A stretch of 64,000 nucleotides of DNA from Bacteroidota bacterium (GCA_027484685.1 JAIXSO010000014.1:1-64000); one strand, 5' to 3'. Counted from the stretch's first letter, positions 25,693 to 34,869 are shown. Made by a program: numbers and translations. The notes: generated by a model not told the origin, from the letters alone.

Positions 25693-27396
25693 TTATTTAC
25701 ATTTTTCCAATTCGTCTTTTACAAAAGCCATCAATTGTTTGATGTATGGCGCTGTAAAGTTAAATTCAATACCAGCAGTTTTATAAATTTCGCCAATGGT
25801 TTTGGTATAACCTAAACTTAAAGCAGCTTTGTATTGCGCCAATGCAGTTGGTTTATCGGCAATATAGTTTTTCCAAACAGCCAATGCGCCTAATTGAGCC
25901 ATTCCGTATTCAATATAATAGAATGGTACTTCGTATAAATGCAATTGTTTTTGCCAAGTATAAGCTTGTATGTGCTCAAAGCCTGTCCAATCAACCATGC
26001 CTGTACCAAACTCTTTGCTTAACTTTACCCAATAATCCCTGCGCTCGGTAGAAGTGTGAGTTGGGTTGCTGTAAATCCAATGTTGAAACTTATCAATAGT
26101 GGCTATCCAAGGTAATATTTTAATAATTCCTTCTAAATGTTCTTCCTTGGCACGGTTAAAATCTTCTTTGGTGGTATAAAATTCATCTTGACCTTCGTAG
26201 CTAATTAACTCCATGCTCATGCTGGCTAGTTCAGCTACTTCGCTTGGACAATTTTTAAATGCAGCCAATTCTAAATCTTTACTCAAAAACGAGTGAACTG
26301 CATGTCCGCCTTCGTGTACCATGGTTTCTACATCGCGTGTTGATGAAGCAGCATTCATAAAAATAAATGGAACACTGGTTTCTGCCATTGGATAATTATA
26401 ACCGCCTGGAGCTTTGCCTTTCCTGCTTTCAAGGTCTAATCTATCCATATTATCCATGGTAGTAATACACCAAGCAAAATAATCATCTACTTTTTTAAAG
26501 CATTTAACTGTTTTTGCCAATAAATCTTCGCCTGTAGTAAATGGTTCTAAAGCCTCACGGTTTTGGGTATCCACTTCCATATCCCAAGGTTTTAAATCAA
26601 AACCTAATTCTGCTTTGCGCTTTTCATTAAAAGCTTTTACCAATGGCAACACTTCTGTTTGAATAGCATCATGAAATGCAAAACAATCGGCTGGCGTGTA
26701 ATCAAACCTGCCTAAAGCAGCAAACATATAATCCCTAAAATTATCGAAACCGGCATTCACAGCTACTTGATGGCGTAAGGCAATTAATTTATCAAACAAT
26801 TCATCTAACTCCGAAGTATGTTTGCTACGCACTTCGTTTATTTTTAAAAATGCATTTTCACGCACACTTCTATCCGGATTTTTTAAGAAATTAGCCGCTT
26901 GTTGTAAGGTTAATTCTTTACCATCAATCTCTACGCTCATGCTGCCTACAATGCTGCCATATTTTTGGCTTTCGGTAGCTATTTCAGCCATTAAAGGCAC
27001 GTTTTCTTCTCTAAAAATTTCAATCTCTTTTTTTACACCACGCAGGTAAATAAAGTATTTATCGTTATCTAACTCATTAATAAACGTACAAGCCACTAAC
27101 TTACGGTTTAACTGGTCTGTTAAAGGAGAAATTTGAGGTTCAATTTCGGTAACAAAAAATAGATATGCTTGCTCTAAATCTTTATTGGTGGTATCGCAAG
27201 TCATTTTTACATAACGCCAAGCTAAATCTTCGCTTACAAAAGCTTCTAGCTCACTCCTATCCTTTAGCCAATTTTCAAGTTCTTCTTTGCTATTAATAGT
27301 TCTTTCTAATAATTGGTTAAAGTATGGAGCCAATACATCCCAAGCGGTAACTTTAATTTTATTGGGTAAAAATCTGCGGTTTATTATCGTTATCAT
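25693..27396 (-). CDS. M3-family oligoendopeptidase (PepF-type)
   Basis: 567 residues, a cytoplasmic zinc oligopeptidase of family M3. The zinc motif is HEGGHAVHSFL (an HExxH variant), with the downstream glutamate in a helix SEVAELASMSMELIS. The N-terminal half is the helical lid typical of oligoendopeptidase F. No signal peptide. The predicted role is degradation of short peptides. The start ATG at 27396 follows a poorly conserved upstream sequence. It appears to be a single-gene unit. Confidence 0.93.
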   Translation of the reverse strand: MITIINRRFLPNKIKVTAWDVLAPYFNQLLERTINSKEELENWLKDRSELEAFVSEDLAWRYVKMTCDTTNKDLEQAYLFFVTEIEPQISPLTDQLNRKLVACTFINELDNDKYFIYLRGVKKEIEIFREENVPLMAEIATESQKYGSIVGSMSVEIDGKELTLQQAANFLKNPDRSVRENAFLKINEVRSKHTSELDELFDKLIALRHQVAVNAGFDNFRDYMFAALGRFDYTPADCFAFHDAIQTEVLPLVKAFNEKRKAELGFDLKPWDMEVDTQNREALEPFTTGEDLLAKTVKCFKKVDDYFAWCITTMDNMDRLDLESRKGKAPGGYNYPMAETSVPFIFMNAASSTRDVETMVHEGGHAVHSFLSKDLELAAFKNCPSEVAELASMSMELISYEGQDEFYTTKEDFNRAKEEHLEGIIKILPWIATIDKFQHWIYSNPTHTSTERRDYWVKLSKEFGTGMVDWTGFEHIQAYTWQKQLHLYEVPFYYIEYGMAQLGALAVWKNYIADKPTALAQYKAALSLGYTKTIGEIYKTAGIEFNFTAPYIKQLMAFVKDELEKCK

Positions 27397-27724
27397 AATC
27401 TAAATTATTTATGCCACAGATTTAATATAGTTTTAGATAAGAAAAAAATAATTTTTATGCAGGAGAAAGGTTAATTGGTTAATTAGGTTGATTGGTTAAT
27501 TAGGTTGATTGTTGAAGTATGTCTATTTTAGGTGCAATTAGTTACGTGAATTTAGTAATTAATAATATTTTGCGTTAGGGATAGCAGTGGAAATCCTTTT
27601 TGGGAGAGTTGGGATGTGGGGTTAGGAAAAAAGATTGGAACGAATAGCCCGCTCGAACGCCATAAAAAAACCTCCGAAAAGTATAATACTTGACGAAGGT
27701 TTGAGTGAATTAATTTTGTTTGAT
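27397..27724. other. Intergenic spacer with 17-mer tandem repeat and terminator
   Basis: 328 bp without a gene. It contains two perfect tandem copies of GGTTAATTAGGTTGATT (27477-27510) preceded by a partial third, and the terminator at 27664-27702. Nothing else is recognised. Confidence 0.7.
27664..27702 (-). terminator. Rho-independent terminator of the TPR/urea-transporter operon
   Basis: Arms at 27668-27676 and 27694-27702 with an inner AAGTAT/ATACTT extension. On the minus strand the stem, with one G-U pair, is followed by seven U. It lies 23 bp after the stop of the TPR gene. Confidence 0.88.
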
Positions 27725-28333
27725 TTATTTTATCAATGCTAATCCTTCTAATGAAGAGGCATCGTTTGGTGCTAAAAGCAATACTCTGTTAAACAATTGT
27801 TTTGCTTCTTTTGGTTTGCTTAAGCGGTAGTTTGTCCAAGCTAACATGTGTAATCCATCGTAGGTAAACGGATATAAGTTAACCAATAACGAAAAACATT
27901 TGTGTGCTTTTTCGTACAATTTTCCATTATAATAAACCATACCTAATGCATATAAAGCAAAGCTATTATTGGGGTCAAGTTTTAAGATGGCATTGTATTG
28001 ATTGGCTACTTCGTCCCATTCGTTTAAAACCGAAAGAGGATAAATGTATCCAAACTTTGCCTCCACCGAAAATGGCATTAATTCCATGGCTATTTTGTAA
28101 TACTTTTTAGAGTCTACTTGTGAGCCAGCGCAATAATGTAACCAACCTAAACGCAGGTTCATTTCGTAAGAAGTGGAGCTGTAAACTTCCATTATTTTAC
28201 TAATGGCTAAAGCATAATTGGTTTTGTTTTCGTAACCTAAACTGGTGGCAAAAGCTGTTTTAACTTTGTCGTCTTGCGCATTGGCAAACCCAATAAAAAA
28301 GGTAAATAAAAGGGCTAAAATTGTTTTTTTCAT
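27725..28333 (-). CDS. Periplasmic TPR-repeat protein
   Basis: 202 residues with a signal peptide (about 1-19, GFANAQ). The rest consists of about five tetratricopeptide repeats, the clearest being NSFALYALGMVYYNGKLYEKA and YDGLHMLAWTNYRLSKPKEA. TPR proteins usually scaffold complexes. It is the last gene of a three-gene operon after the urea transporter-M23 fusion and an outer-membrane protein, 1 bp after the latter. Confidence 0.85.
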   Translation of the reverse strand: MKKTILALLFTFFIGFANAQDDKVKTAFATSLGYENKTNYALAISKIMEVYSSTSYEMNLRLGWLHYCAGSQVDSKKYYKIAMELMPFSVEAKFGYIYPLSVLNEWDEVANQYNAILKLDPNNSFALYALGMVYYNGKLYEKAHKCFSLLVNLYPFTYDGLHMLAWTNYRLSKPKEAKQLFNRVLLLAPNDASSLEGLALIK

Positions 28334-28334
28334 A

Positions 28335-29258
28335 TTATAAATTGTATTTGATTCCTAAAAAAATAGAGTTAAAGTGGTAATTAAAATTAAAGAAATAATC
28401 TTGTTTTCGTTCAAATTGGTAAACTACAAATAAAAATGCATTATTTAAAAACTCGTACTTGGCGGTAAGGCTGGTTCTGTCGATTGTTTTATCAACCGAA
28501 TTATAAATTAAATAACCATCTTGATCACTAAAATTTTTGGCACTTGCATATAAATAATCAACTGAAATTAACAAGTCGTCATTTACCAAAAACGAGGCAT
28601 AAGGTTTAATAATGGTACTTAAATTATTGTTATTATTTAAATGATACATACCTAATCCAAAAACGTACGACTCATTATTTTGTAAATCAAAAAATAAATC
28701 GCCACCAAGCTGATATTGGTAGTTTTTTTCGCTTAAATTATTGAGCTGACTAAAGGCAAACATTGGTTTATAAAAAAAATGTTTTACATTAAATGTAGCA
28801 CTGGCTAACACAAAGTAATTATGATTGGTATAGTATGTTAAATCACTAACTAATGGAACAGGAAACTGCTTGGTTTTATTATACAAATAGGAACCAACTA
28901 CATTTAATTTAACTTTTTTATTAGCTTTATATTCAAAATTGGCATAATAACTTTGTTGTTCAATAGTTCCCCAATAAACGCCTTGAATTAAATTATTATA
29001 GGCATGAAAAACAGCAAGTTTTTTGGTAAGCTGATGTTGCAATCCAATTTGAAAATTATTTAAATTACCAATAGAATCAGAGAGAGATGATGCTTTAACA
29101 CCTGCTTCCATATATATTTGATTAAACAAATTGGTTTTTCCAAGACGCAAGCTGCCACTAGGTAAATTGTTTTCAGCTAAAAAAGAAGCACTTGAAAGCT
29201 GCTGACCAAAAACATTGACCGTAATAATTAATAATAGGATAGTTAAATAACTTCGCAT
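28335..29258 (-). CDS. Outer-membrane beta-barrel-like protein
   Basis: 307 residues. Signal peptide (about 1-18, LIITVNVFGQ), then strands with alternating polarity and aromatic ends (YANFEYKANKKVKLNVVGSYLY, LTAKYEFLNNAFLFVVYQFE), ending NSIFLGIKYNL, a classical outer-membrane C-terminus. It overlaps the upstream urea transporter-M23 gene by 16 bp, so the gene products are probably made together. It may be a channel or anchor for that system, by inference from its position. Confidence 0.8.
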   Translation of the reverse strand: MRSYLTILLLIITVNVFGQQLSSASFLAENNLPSGSLRLGKTNLFNQIYMEAGVKASSLSDSIGNLNNFQIGLQHQLTKKLAVFHAYNNLIQGVYWGTIEQQSYYANFEYKANKKVKLNVVGSYLYNKTKQFPVPLVSDLTYYTNHNYFVLASATFNVKHFFYKPMFAFSQLNNLSEKNYQYQLGGDLFFDLQNNESYVFGLGMYHLNNNNNLSTIIKPYASFLVNDDLLISVDYLYASAKNFSDQDGYLIYNSVDKTIDRTSLTAKYEFLNNAFLFVVYQFERKQDYFFNFNYHFNSIFLGIKYNL

Positions 29259-31513
29259 GTGGCTTTTATAGTTCTATTTTTAAAATGAGTTTCAAAATAC
29301 TGAATATTACCATTATTTAAAATAATTTCAGCTTCAAACTGCTTATTGGTAGTAAGCAAAGATTTTAAACTTACACTGCTTTTAAGCACCATATTTTTGG
29401 TGTATAAATAATCATCAATGCTTGCATAAGTAAGTTTGTATTGAGCTTTTAAGGTATTGGTAAATGGTAAAATAAAATCGTTAAGCAATCTACTAATAGG
29501 TTTAAATACTTCGTAAACAGGTAATGAATCGGTTACTGTTAAATCTTGGTAATAGGTAAAAATTATTTTATGCGCACTTAAATAAAAGTAATACAATAAA
29601 CTGTTTTTATTGCCTTCAAAAGTAGTAAAGTAAAATTTGGTTCCATCGTTTACAAACCAAGCAATGGCTTTGGTTTGCTTACAATACAAGTAAGTTTGGT
29701 TATTTATGTCTACAAAAACTTCCCAATTTTGATTGGTTTGTGTTTGGTTCATGTTTATATCCCAATGCAGTTTTTTACCTGGAATTAAATGAAAAGCATT
29801 TTTAAGTAAAGTATTTGAAACAGCATTTGAAATAATATCGTTTTCAAGCGGAATGCCACTGTTGTGGTATTGGTAATTATTATCAACTTTGGTTACATAA
29901 TGGCTTAAAGGATACTTAATGGTAGTAGCTGCAATAACCGCTGTAGATTGTAACTGAAAATGAATATGCGGCTCAGGTGAGCGGCCTGAACTACCATTGC
30001 TAGCAAGTACCTGACCTTTGTAAACATAATCGTTTAAACTTACTTTAAAACTATCTTTTTTGATATGACTAATTTTACTGTACAATTGTTCAGTATGTTT
30101 TATAATGATGGTATTGCCCCAATTTTGTTGGAGGTTTACATCGCCAATTAAGTTATCATCTACACCATCAATTATATTTACCACAAAACCATCGGCAGGG
30201 GCTAAAATGGGTAATGAATAGCAATAATAATCTTCTAAACTAGTGCCCGGTAATCTAAATGTTTTATGGTCATCGTCTTTAATTACAAAATCCCAAGCAT
30301 ATTGGTATTCGTTTTTGTGGGTAATGGCTCCATTTTGTCCTTGCGATATATTCCATTCACCATAAAAAGGTAAACCAATTTTTATATACACTTCATCATT
30401 ATACCTTTCGGTTTCGTTTAAGAAACGGTATAAGTTTTTTTCGGGAGAGAATAATTGAACTTTGGTAATTTTAAGTTTATCGGCTTTTACTCTATTGTAT
30501 AAGAAATAGAGAACCATTATTACCATAATGTTGAAAGGCAATGATAAAACGGGTAATCCGAACGAACCTAATATGGTAGCTGATGCCGCAATTATCATGG
30601 AAATAATTGGGGTAGCAATGATTACTAATAAGAACGAGTATGAATTTGCTAGTAAAAAATATCCTCCAATGGCAATAGCTGCTAGAATAAAATTAAAGCC
30701 AATGTAAGTGTAGTTTATAAGTCCAATATTGCCTTGCAACAAAATAAAAAAGTAATATCCACTTAAAAATCCAACGATTGAAAGCATAAAGGCTATCCTT
30801 GAAAAAATAAGTAACCCAATAACAATTAATAATCCAGCAACAATATTATACTGAAAAATAATTGCTCCTAATGATTTTAAATATACATCAATGATTTTGG
30901 GAAGTTCAATGCTATCATAAAAATGATAGGCATTTACCATATCGCTTCCTCCCAATTTCATTAAATCGTTGTAAATAAAAATACTGCTTTCGCTATCAAT
31001 TAATGATTTGAAATGTGGAGTTGCAAGTATGATTAACCAAACAGTAAATAGAAAAGGTAAACTTAAATAAGGTAGTTTTTTATTGGCTTGTAAGCCAGCA
31101 ATAACAATGGTTAGCACAAAACATAAAAAACTTGCCAATGCCGAAAAAATAAACAATTGCCAACTTGGAGCATAGCTATATCCAATAAATAAACCAACTA
31201 ATAAACTATTAAAACCATAATATCCTTTTGAAATAGAATGATGATTGTAATTTAAGATTTGGGCATAAAAATTAGTTAAAACCAATGAAAACATTCCATA
31301 AAATCCAACATAAACATCAATAAACGAGGCCAAAATAATGAATGCAGCAAACCAATAACTATTTGATAAAAATAGTTGCGAATAGCTATTAATTAAGCCA
31401 TAACCATGTAATTTAAAATGATATGTAATGTTTGTTTTGATCAATGTTTTTTGTTTATCCAAAATAAAAAAGATGTCGAACGTAATAAAAAAGTTCAACA
31501 ACAAATAAATCAA
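29243..31513 (-). CDS. Urea transporter-like protein fused to an M23 peptidase domain
   Basis: 756 residues from a TTG at 31513; no in-frame ATG lies near, and a TTG at codon 24 is an alternative start. Residues about 40-335 are a urea transporter-like membrane domain with its internal repeat: two loops LPYLSLPFLF (147-156) and GLPVLSLPFNIM (319-330). A hydrophilic region then leads to a LytM/M23-type domain (about 380-530) with the aspartate in YAWDFV (D408), the strand WGNTIIIKH and the HxH pair H516/H518 (PEPHIHFQ). The final ~200 residues are beta-rich and unassigned. The family normally facilitates urea passage; here the M23 module would face the periplasm. It overlaps the next gene by 16 bp. 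Confidence 0.85.
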   Translation of the reverse strand: MIYLLLNFFITFDIFFILDKQKTLIKTNITYHFKLHGYGLINSYSQLFLSNSYWFAAFIILASFIDVYVGFYGMFSLVLTNFYAQILNYNHHSISKGYYGFNSLLVGLFIGYSYAPSWQLFIFSALASFLCFVLTIVIAGLQANKKLPYLSLPFLFTVWLIILATPHFKSLIDSESSIFIYNDLMKLGGSDMVNAYHFYDSIELPKIIDVYLKSLGAIIFQYNIVAGLLIVIGLLIFSRIAFMLSIVGFLSGYYFFILLQGNIGLINYTYIGFNFILAAIAIGGYFLLANSYSFLLVIIATPIISMIIAASATILGSFGLPVLSLPFNIMVIMVLYFLYNRVKADKLKITKVQLFSPEKNLYRFLNETERYNDEVYIKIGLPFYGEWNISQGQNGAITHKNEYQYAWDFVIKDDDHKTFRLPGTSLEDYYCYSLPILAPADGFVVNIIDGVDDNLIGDVNLQQNWGNTIIIKHTEQLYSKISHIKKDSFKVSLNDYVYKGQVLASNGSSGRSPEPHIHFQLQSTAVIAATTIKYPLSHYVTKVDNNYQYHNSGIPLENDIISNAVSNTLLKNAFHLIPGKKLHWDINMNQTQTNQNWEVFVDINNQTYLYCKQTKAIAWFVNDGTKFYFTTFEGNKNSLLYYFYLSAHKIIFTYYQDLTVTDSLPVYEVFKPISRLLNDFILPFTNTLKAQYKLTYASIDDYLYTKNMVLKSSVSLKSLLTTNKQFEAEIILNNGNIQYFETHFKNRTIKATCEVI

Positions 31514-31554
31514 TTTACAGTTATTTAATTGTCAATTTCGTTTGTTAAATAAAA

Positions 31555-31615
31555 TTCGACCCTTTCAGGGTCGAAAATGATGTGCTATAATTCCTTCCCC
31601 GAATTTCATTCGGGG
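31555..31615. repeat. Two adjacent TTC-triloop hairpins
   Basis: TTCGACCCT-TTC-AGGGTCGAA (31555-31575) and CCCCGAAT-TTC-ATTCGGGG (31597-31615). Different stems, same loop. The CCCTTTCAGGG core of the first recurs beside the transposase gene near 57.8 kb. Confidence 0.8.
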
Positions 31616-31620
31616 CTATT

Positions 31621-32069
31621 AATATTCAATCCTTTCAGGATTGCTTTATTTTCAACCAAAACCCGAATTCAATCTTGCTGATAACTATTGTTACAATATT
31701 GATTTCATTTTCAACCAAAACCCCAAAGGGGTCTAATTTATAAAGACCTTAATTACATTCGGGCCTTTTAATATTCAATCCTTTCAGGATTGTTTTATTG
31801 GTCAACCAAAACCCGAATTCAATCTTGCCGATAACTATTGTTACAATATTGCTTTCCTTTTCAACCAAAACCCCAAAGGGGTCTAATTTAAATAGACCTT
31901 AATTACATTCGGGGCTATTAATATTCAATCCTTTCAGGATTGTTTTATTGGTCAACCAAAACCCGAATTCAATCTTGCTGATAACTATTGTTACAATATT
32001 GATTTCATTTTCAACCAAAACCCCAAAGGGGTTTAATTTAAATAGCCCAGAATTAAATTCGGGGTATTA
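31621..32069. repeat. Three tandem copies of a 149-150 bp repeat
   Basis: Units begin at 31621, 31770 and 31920, each with AATATTCAATCCTTTCAGGA. Each contains a hairpin AATCCT-TTC-AGGATT, a segment ATTGTTACAAT, and a CCCCAAAGGGG palindrome. The copies differ by a handful of substitutions; the last part of the third is more diverged. Confidence 0.9.
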
Positions 32070-32160
32070 ATAATGAACCATACAACCAACTTCGAAGTAG
32101 TTGAATTAAATTAATCAATATTGATTGATTGATTCAAAAATGGATTACATTTTTATACTA

Positions 32161-33519
32161 TTATAGTTTAAATTCTTTTAAATATGCTGGTGTTTCTTCT
32201 AAACTATTCATGTATTCCAAAGTTTCTTTTTTTCTAATTAAATGAGGTTTACCTTCCATATCAATAATAACTACATTTGGTCTCATTGAAATAAATTGCA
32301 TCCATTGAGTCATATTATAAGCTCCTACAGTATGAACTACAACATTATCACCTTTTTTCATTGGAGGTAAAGTAACATTTTCACGAATTACATCAATATT
32401 CATGCATAAAGGTCCATATATTACCGAATCTTCAGTATAATGGCTAAATTCCTGTGCTGGAGAAATTTTATGTTCATACCAAAAAGAAGTAAACAATAAA
32501 TTTACACCAAAATCCATAATGGTTGCTTTTCTTCCATCACTTAATCGTTTATTTGCCAGCACAGTTCCCAATAAATATCCAGCATCATCAACCAATGAAC
32601 GACCACTTTCAAGAATTAATAAAGGCAATTCATCTTTACTGTAATCAGAATTTAATAAAGCGGAGCAAATTGCTTCAGCATAATCATCAAAAGTTGGAAC
32701 AGTATCAGCACCCATCAGGTAAGAACCTTTAAGTGTATTGCGTGAAGCAAACCCACCACCCATATCAATATAAGTTATGTTTTTACCAAACTTGGCTTTT
32801 ATATGAAATGCCAAATCGGATAATTTAGTAGCCGCCACCGCATAAGCACTTGGGGTTAACATAAATGTACCAATATGGGTATGCAAACCAATTAAATCCA
32901 TTTTATCGGTTAAGATAATTTTGTTAATAGCATCCCAAGCTTGGCCACTTTCGTAGTTAAAACCAAATCTATCCCACATTGGGTACACACCTGTATCCAT
33001 ATTAACCCTAATGGCTACTTTTGGACGTTTTTTTAACTCTTCAGTTAATTCAATTATTCTGTATAATTCATCTAAATGATCTATATGAATCATTGACTCA
33101 TTGTTGATGGCTAAAATCAAATCATCATCGGTTTTATCAGGACCGTTGAATATGATTTTATTGCCGGGCACACCATTTAATAATGCCTTATTATACTCAA
33201 AGCCCGAAACTACTTCAGACCAGCTTCCTTCTTGATGAAACACACTGCAAATGGCATTGTTATAATGTGTTTTATAACTCCAAGCAAATTGAACCTTTGG
33301 GTACCTAGTAGTAAATGCGCGTACTGCATCTTTATAAGTTTTGCGTAAGGTAGTTTCGCTCATTACAAATAATGGCGAACCAAATTCTGCAATTAAATCT
33401 TTAACCTTTGCACCATCAATATTGGTAAATGGAGTGTACTCAGTGCGAGTTCCGTACTTGTTCATTACGCCAGTATTTAGTTTTTTAATAACGGGTCTTT
33501 CGTATCTAATTTTTTCCAT
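32161..33519 (-). CDS. Type III PLP-dependent decarboxylase (diaminopimelate/ornithine decarboxylase-like)
   Basis: 452 residues with the alanine-racemase-like barrel and the decarboxylase C-terminal domain. PLP lysine K83 (FAWSYKTHYN), H213/H215 in LHTHIGTF, the glycine loop DMGGGFAS near 253, E304-S-G-R307 for the phosphate, and the C-terminal cysteine C372 and aspartate D376 (GPLCMNIDVI) with Y401. In diaminopimelate decarboxylases the segment after this cysteine is usually CESxD, where the glutamate binds substrate; here it reads CMNID, so the substrate may not be diaminopimelate. It shares a strand and a spacer full of palindromes with an ATP-grasp ligase and a PqqD-like protein, suggesting a small-molecule or peptide-modifying pathway instead of lysine synthesis. 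Confidence 0.85.
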   Translation of the reverse strand: MEKIRYERPVIKKLNTGVMNKYGTRTEYTPFTNIDGAKVKDLIAEFGSPLFVMSETTLRKTYKDAVRAFTTRYPKVQFAWSYKTHYNNAICSVFHQEGSWSEVVSGFEYNKALLNGVPGNKIIFNGPDKTDDDLILAINNESMIHIDHLDELYRIIELTEELKKRPKVAIRVNMDTGVYPMWDRFGFNYESGQAWDAINKIILTDKMDLIGLHTHIGTFMLTPSAYAVAATKLSDLAFHIKAKFGKNITYIDMGGGFASRNTLKGSYLMGADTVPTFDDYAEAICSALLNSDYSKDELPLLILESGRSLVDDAGYLLGTVLANKRLSDGRKATIMDFGVNLLFTSFWYEHKISPAQEFSHYTEDSVIYGPLCMNIDVIRENVTLPPMKKGDNVVVHTVGAYNMTQWMQFISMRPNVVIIDMEGKPHLIRKKETLEYMNSLEETPAYLKEFKL

Positions 33520-33538
33520 TGTTTTTATATTTTTTTTG

Positions 33539-33780
33539 CCTCCAGCTAAAGCGTGGGGCTATTGATTTATTTGCTTTTATTTTTTTTCCACTAGTGGCTA
33601 TTGATTCTTCAGCTAAAGCAGGAGTCTATTGATTTATTTGCCTTTATTTTTTTCCACCAGCTAAAGCAGGTGGCTATTCATTCTCCAGCTAAAGCAGAAG
33701 GCGATTGATTTAATTGCCTTTATTTTTCCACTAGCTAAAGCTAGTGGCTATTTATCCTTCAGCTAAAGCAGGTGGCTATT
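33539..33780. repeat. Array of seven CAGCTAAAGC palindromes
   Basis: Units at 33539-33563, 33588-33602 (shortened), 33607-33630, 33654-33678, 33683-33706, 33728-33752 and 33757-33780 follow the plan CCACYAGCTAAAGCWRGTGGCTATT. The best is the perfect CCACTAGCT-AA-AGCTAGTGG. Several units are separated by a T-rich linker with TTTATTTGCCTTTA. The spacer between the two genes (303 bp) consists mostly of this array. Confidence 0.85.
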
Positions 33781-33822
33781 TATTTTTAATTGCTAATTAC
33801 TTATTGCTAATTGCCTATTAAA

Positions 33823-34869
33823 TTAAAGCTCCCCTACCGTTGATATCTGTTCAAATTCTTTTAAATCTACAATCATATCGTACGAGTATCGTATAAACAT
33901 TTTACCTATTTCGTAATTGCCAAATGGCTCCACATTTTGCCCTAAAGCTAGTTTTACCAAAGCTTCAGGTTGATTATGTCCGCAGCCTGCGGCTAAATAT
34001 ACCCAAGCTGGAAAACGCGGATTTATTTCCAATAAATAGTATTTGTTTTCAGCAGTTTTTATAAACTCTAACTCCATTCCACCACGCCATTTTGATGATG
34101 AAATTACTTTATTGGCAATGTCAACCAACTCGCTATCGTCAAGCGAAATACCTGCCCAAGCTTTGCCTTTATCGGTAATAAAAAGCTTACGCATAGGCAC
34201 TGCGCTTATGGCATTTCCCTTCCCATCGCCAAGGGCTGTAACGTTAACTTCGCTGCCAAACACATACTCTTGTATTATAATGGGCAAACCCCACTTAGCA
34301 CTTAGTTTATTAAAATAATTGGCCACTTGTTCAGCATTATAAGCTATATAAGCCTCATAAAACCTTCCTTTAACTACCATGGGGTAAGTAAATTCGGTGG
34401 TTATACTTGGAATTTCGGCAGTGCTAAACATCATTTTACTATAAGGAACACTTACTCCATGTGCCTCGCCAAACTCATACAAATTGGCTTTGTGGCGCTC
34501 ATCAAATTGCTCCTGAGTAGGTAAAAACATACTTATTCCTAAATCGGCCTTTATCCTATTTTCTATTTTCATAAAATTGGCCAATTCAGCATCAAAATTT
34601 GGAATAATTACATCCAATTTTTCTTGATTATGAATATAAGTTAATCGTTCTAACAAGGCATCAATTCCTGCACTTGGTAAGGGTATTTGGTACGATTTAT
34701 CAACCAAATGATGCATATATAAACCCGGTTCTAGGGTTTCGTAACTAAGGCCAATAATCCTTACATCAAAGTTGTTACTTTCTTTTAAAGCCCTAATAAC
34801 AGGTATTCCAGGCCCAGGACTATCTATATTATTAAGACCCGATACAGCAACAGTTATTTTTTGTTTCAT
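33823..34869 (-). CDS. ATP-grasp ligase (carbamoyl-phosphate synthase large-subunit-like)
   Basis: 348 residues. An N-terminal Rossmann-like part (TVAVSGLNNIDSPGPGIPVI) is followed by the ATP-grasp fold: a lysine on VVKGRFYEAYIA, the hinge QEYVFGSEVNVTALG and the metal-binding MELEFIKTAENKYYLLEINPRFPAW, which contains the conserved E and N-x-R. Members join a carboxylate to an amine or thiol through an acyl-phosphate. Neither the acid nor the acceptor is visible. It sits 23 bp after the PqqD-like gene and upstream of the PLP decarboxylase on the same strand. Confidence 0.88.
   Translation of the reverse strand: MKQKITVAVSGLNNIDSPGPGIPVIRALKESNNFDVRIIGLSYETLEPGLYMHHLVDKSYQIPLPSAGIDALLERLTYIHNQEKLDVIIPNFDAELANFMKIENRIKADLGISMFLPTQEQFDERHKANLYEFGEAHGVSVPYSKMMFSTAEIPSITTEFTYPMVVKGRFYEAYIAYNAEQVANYFNKLSAKWGLPIIIQEYVFGSEVNVTALGDGKGNAISAVPMRKLFITDKGKAWAGISLDDSELVDIANKVISSSKWRGGMELEFIKTAENKYYLLEINPRFPAWVYLAAGCGHNQPEALVKLALGQNVEPFGNYEIGKMFIRYSYDMIVDLKEFEQISTVGEL

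Larger units (their letters stand above)
31514..32160. other. Non-coding spacer with hairpins and a triplicated 149-150 bp repeat
   Basis: 647 bp with no gene. Two TTC-loop hairpins come first (31555-31575 and 31597-31615), then three tandem copies of a ~150-bp unit up to about 32070. Any promoter for the TTG-started gene at 31513 must lie in the left part. Confidence 0.8.

Noticed and set aside
25558-25815. A plus-strand frame over the M3 peptidase 3' end
   Set aside because: It is antisense to the peptidase gene and the palindromes; no family resemblance.
31621-32069. A CRISPR array
   Set aside because: The repeats are about 150 bp in direct tandem with no variable spacers, and no cas genes are near.
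33539-33780. A CRISPR array or riboswitch in the spacer
   Set aside because: Units are short, imperfect palindromes with irregular spacing. No aptamer-like conserved core was seen.
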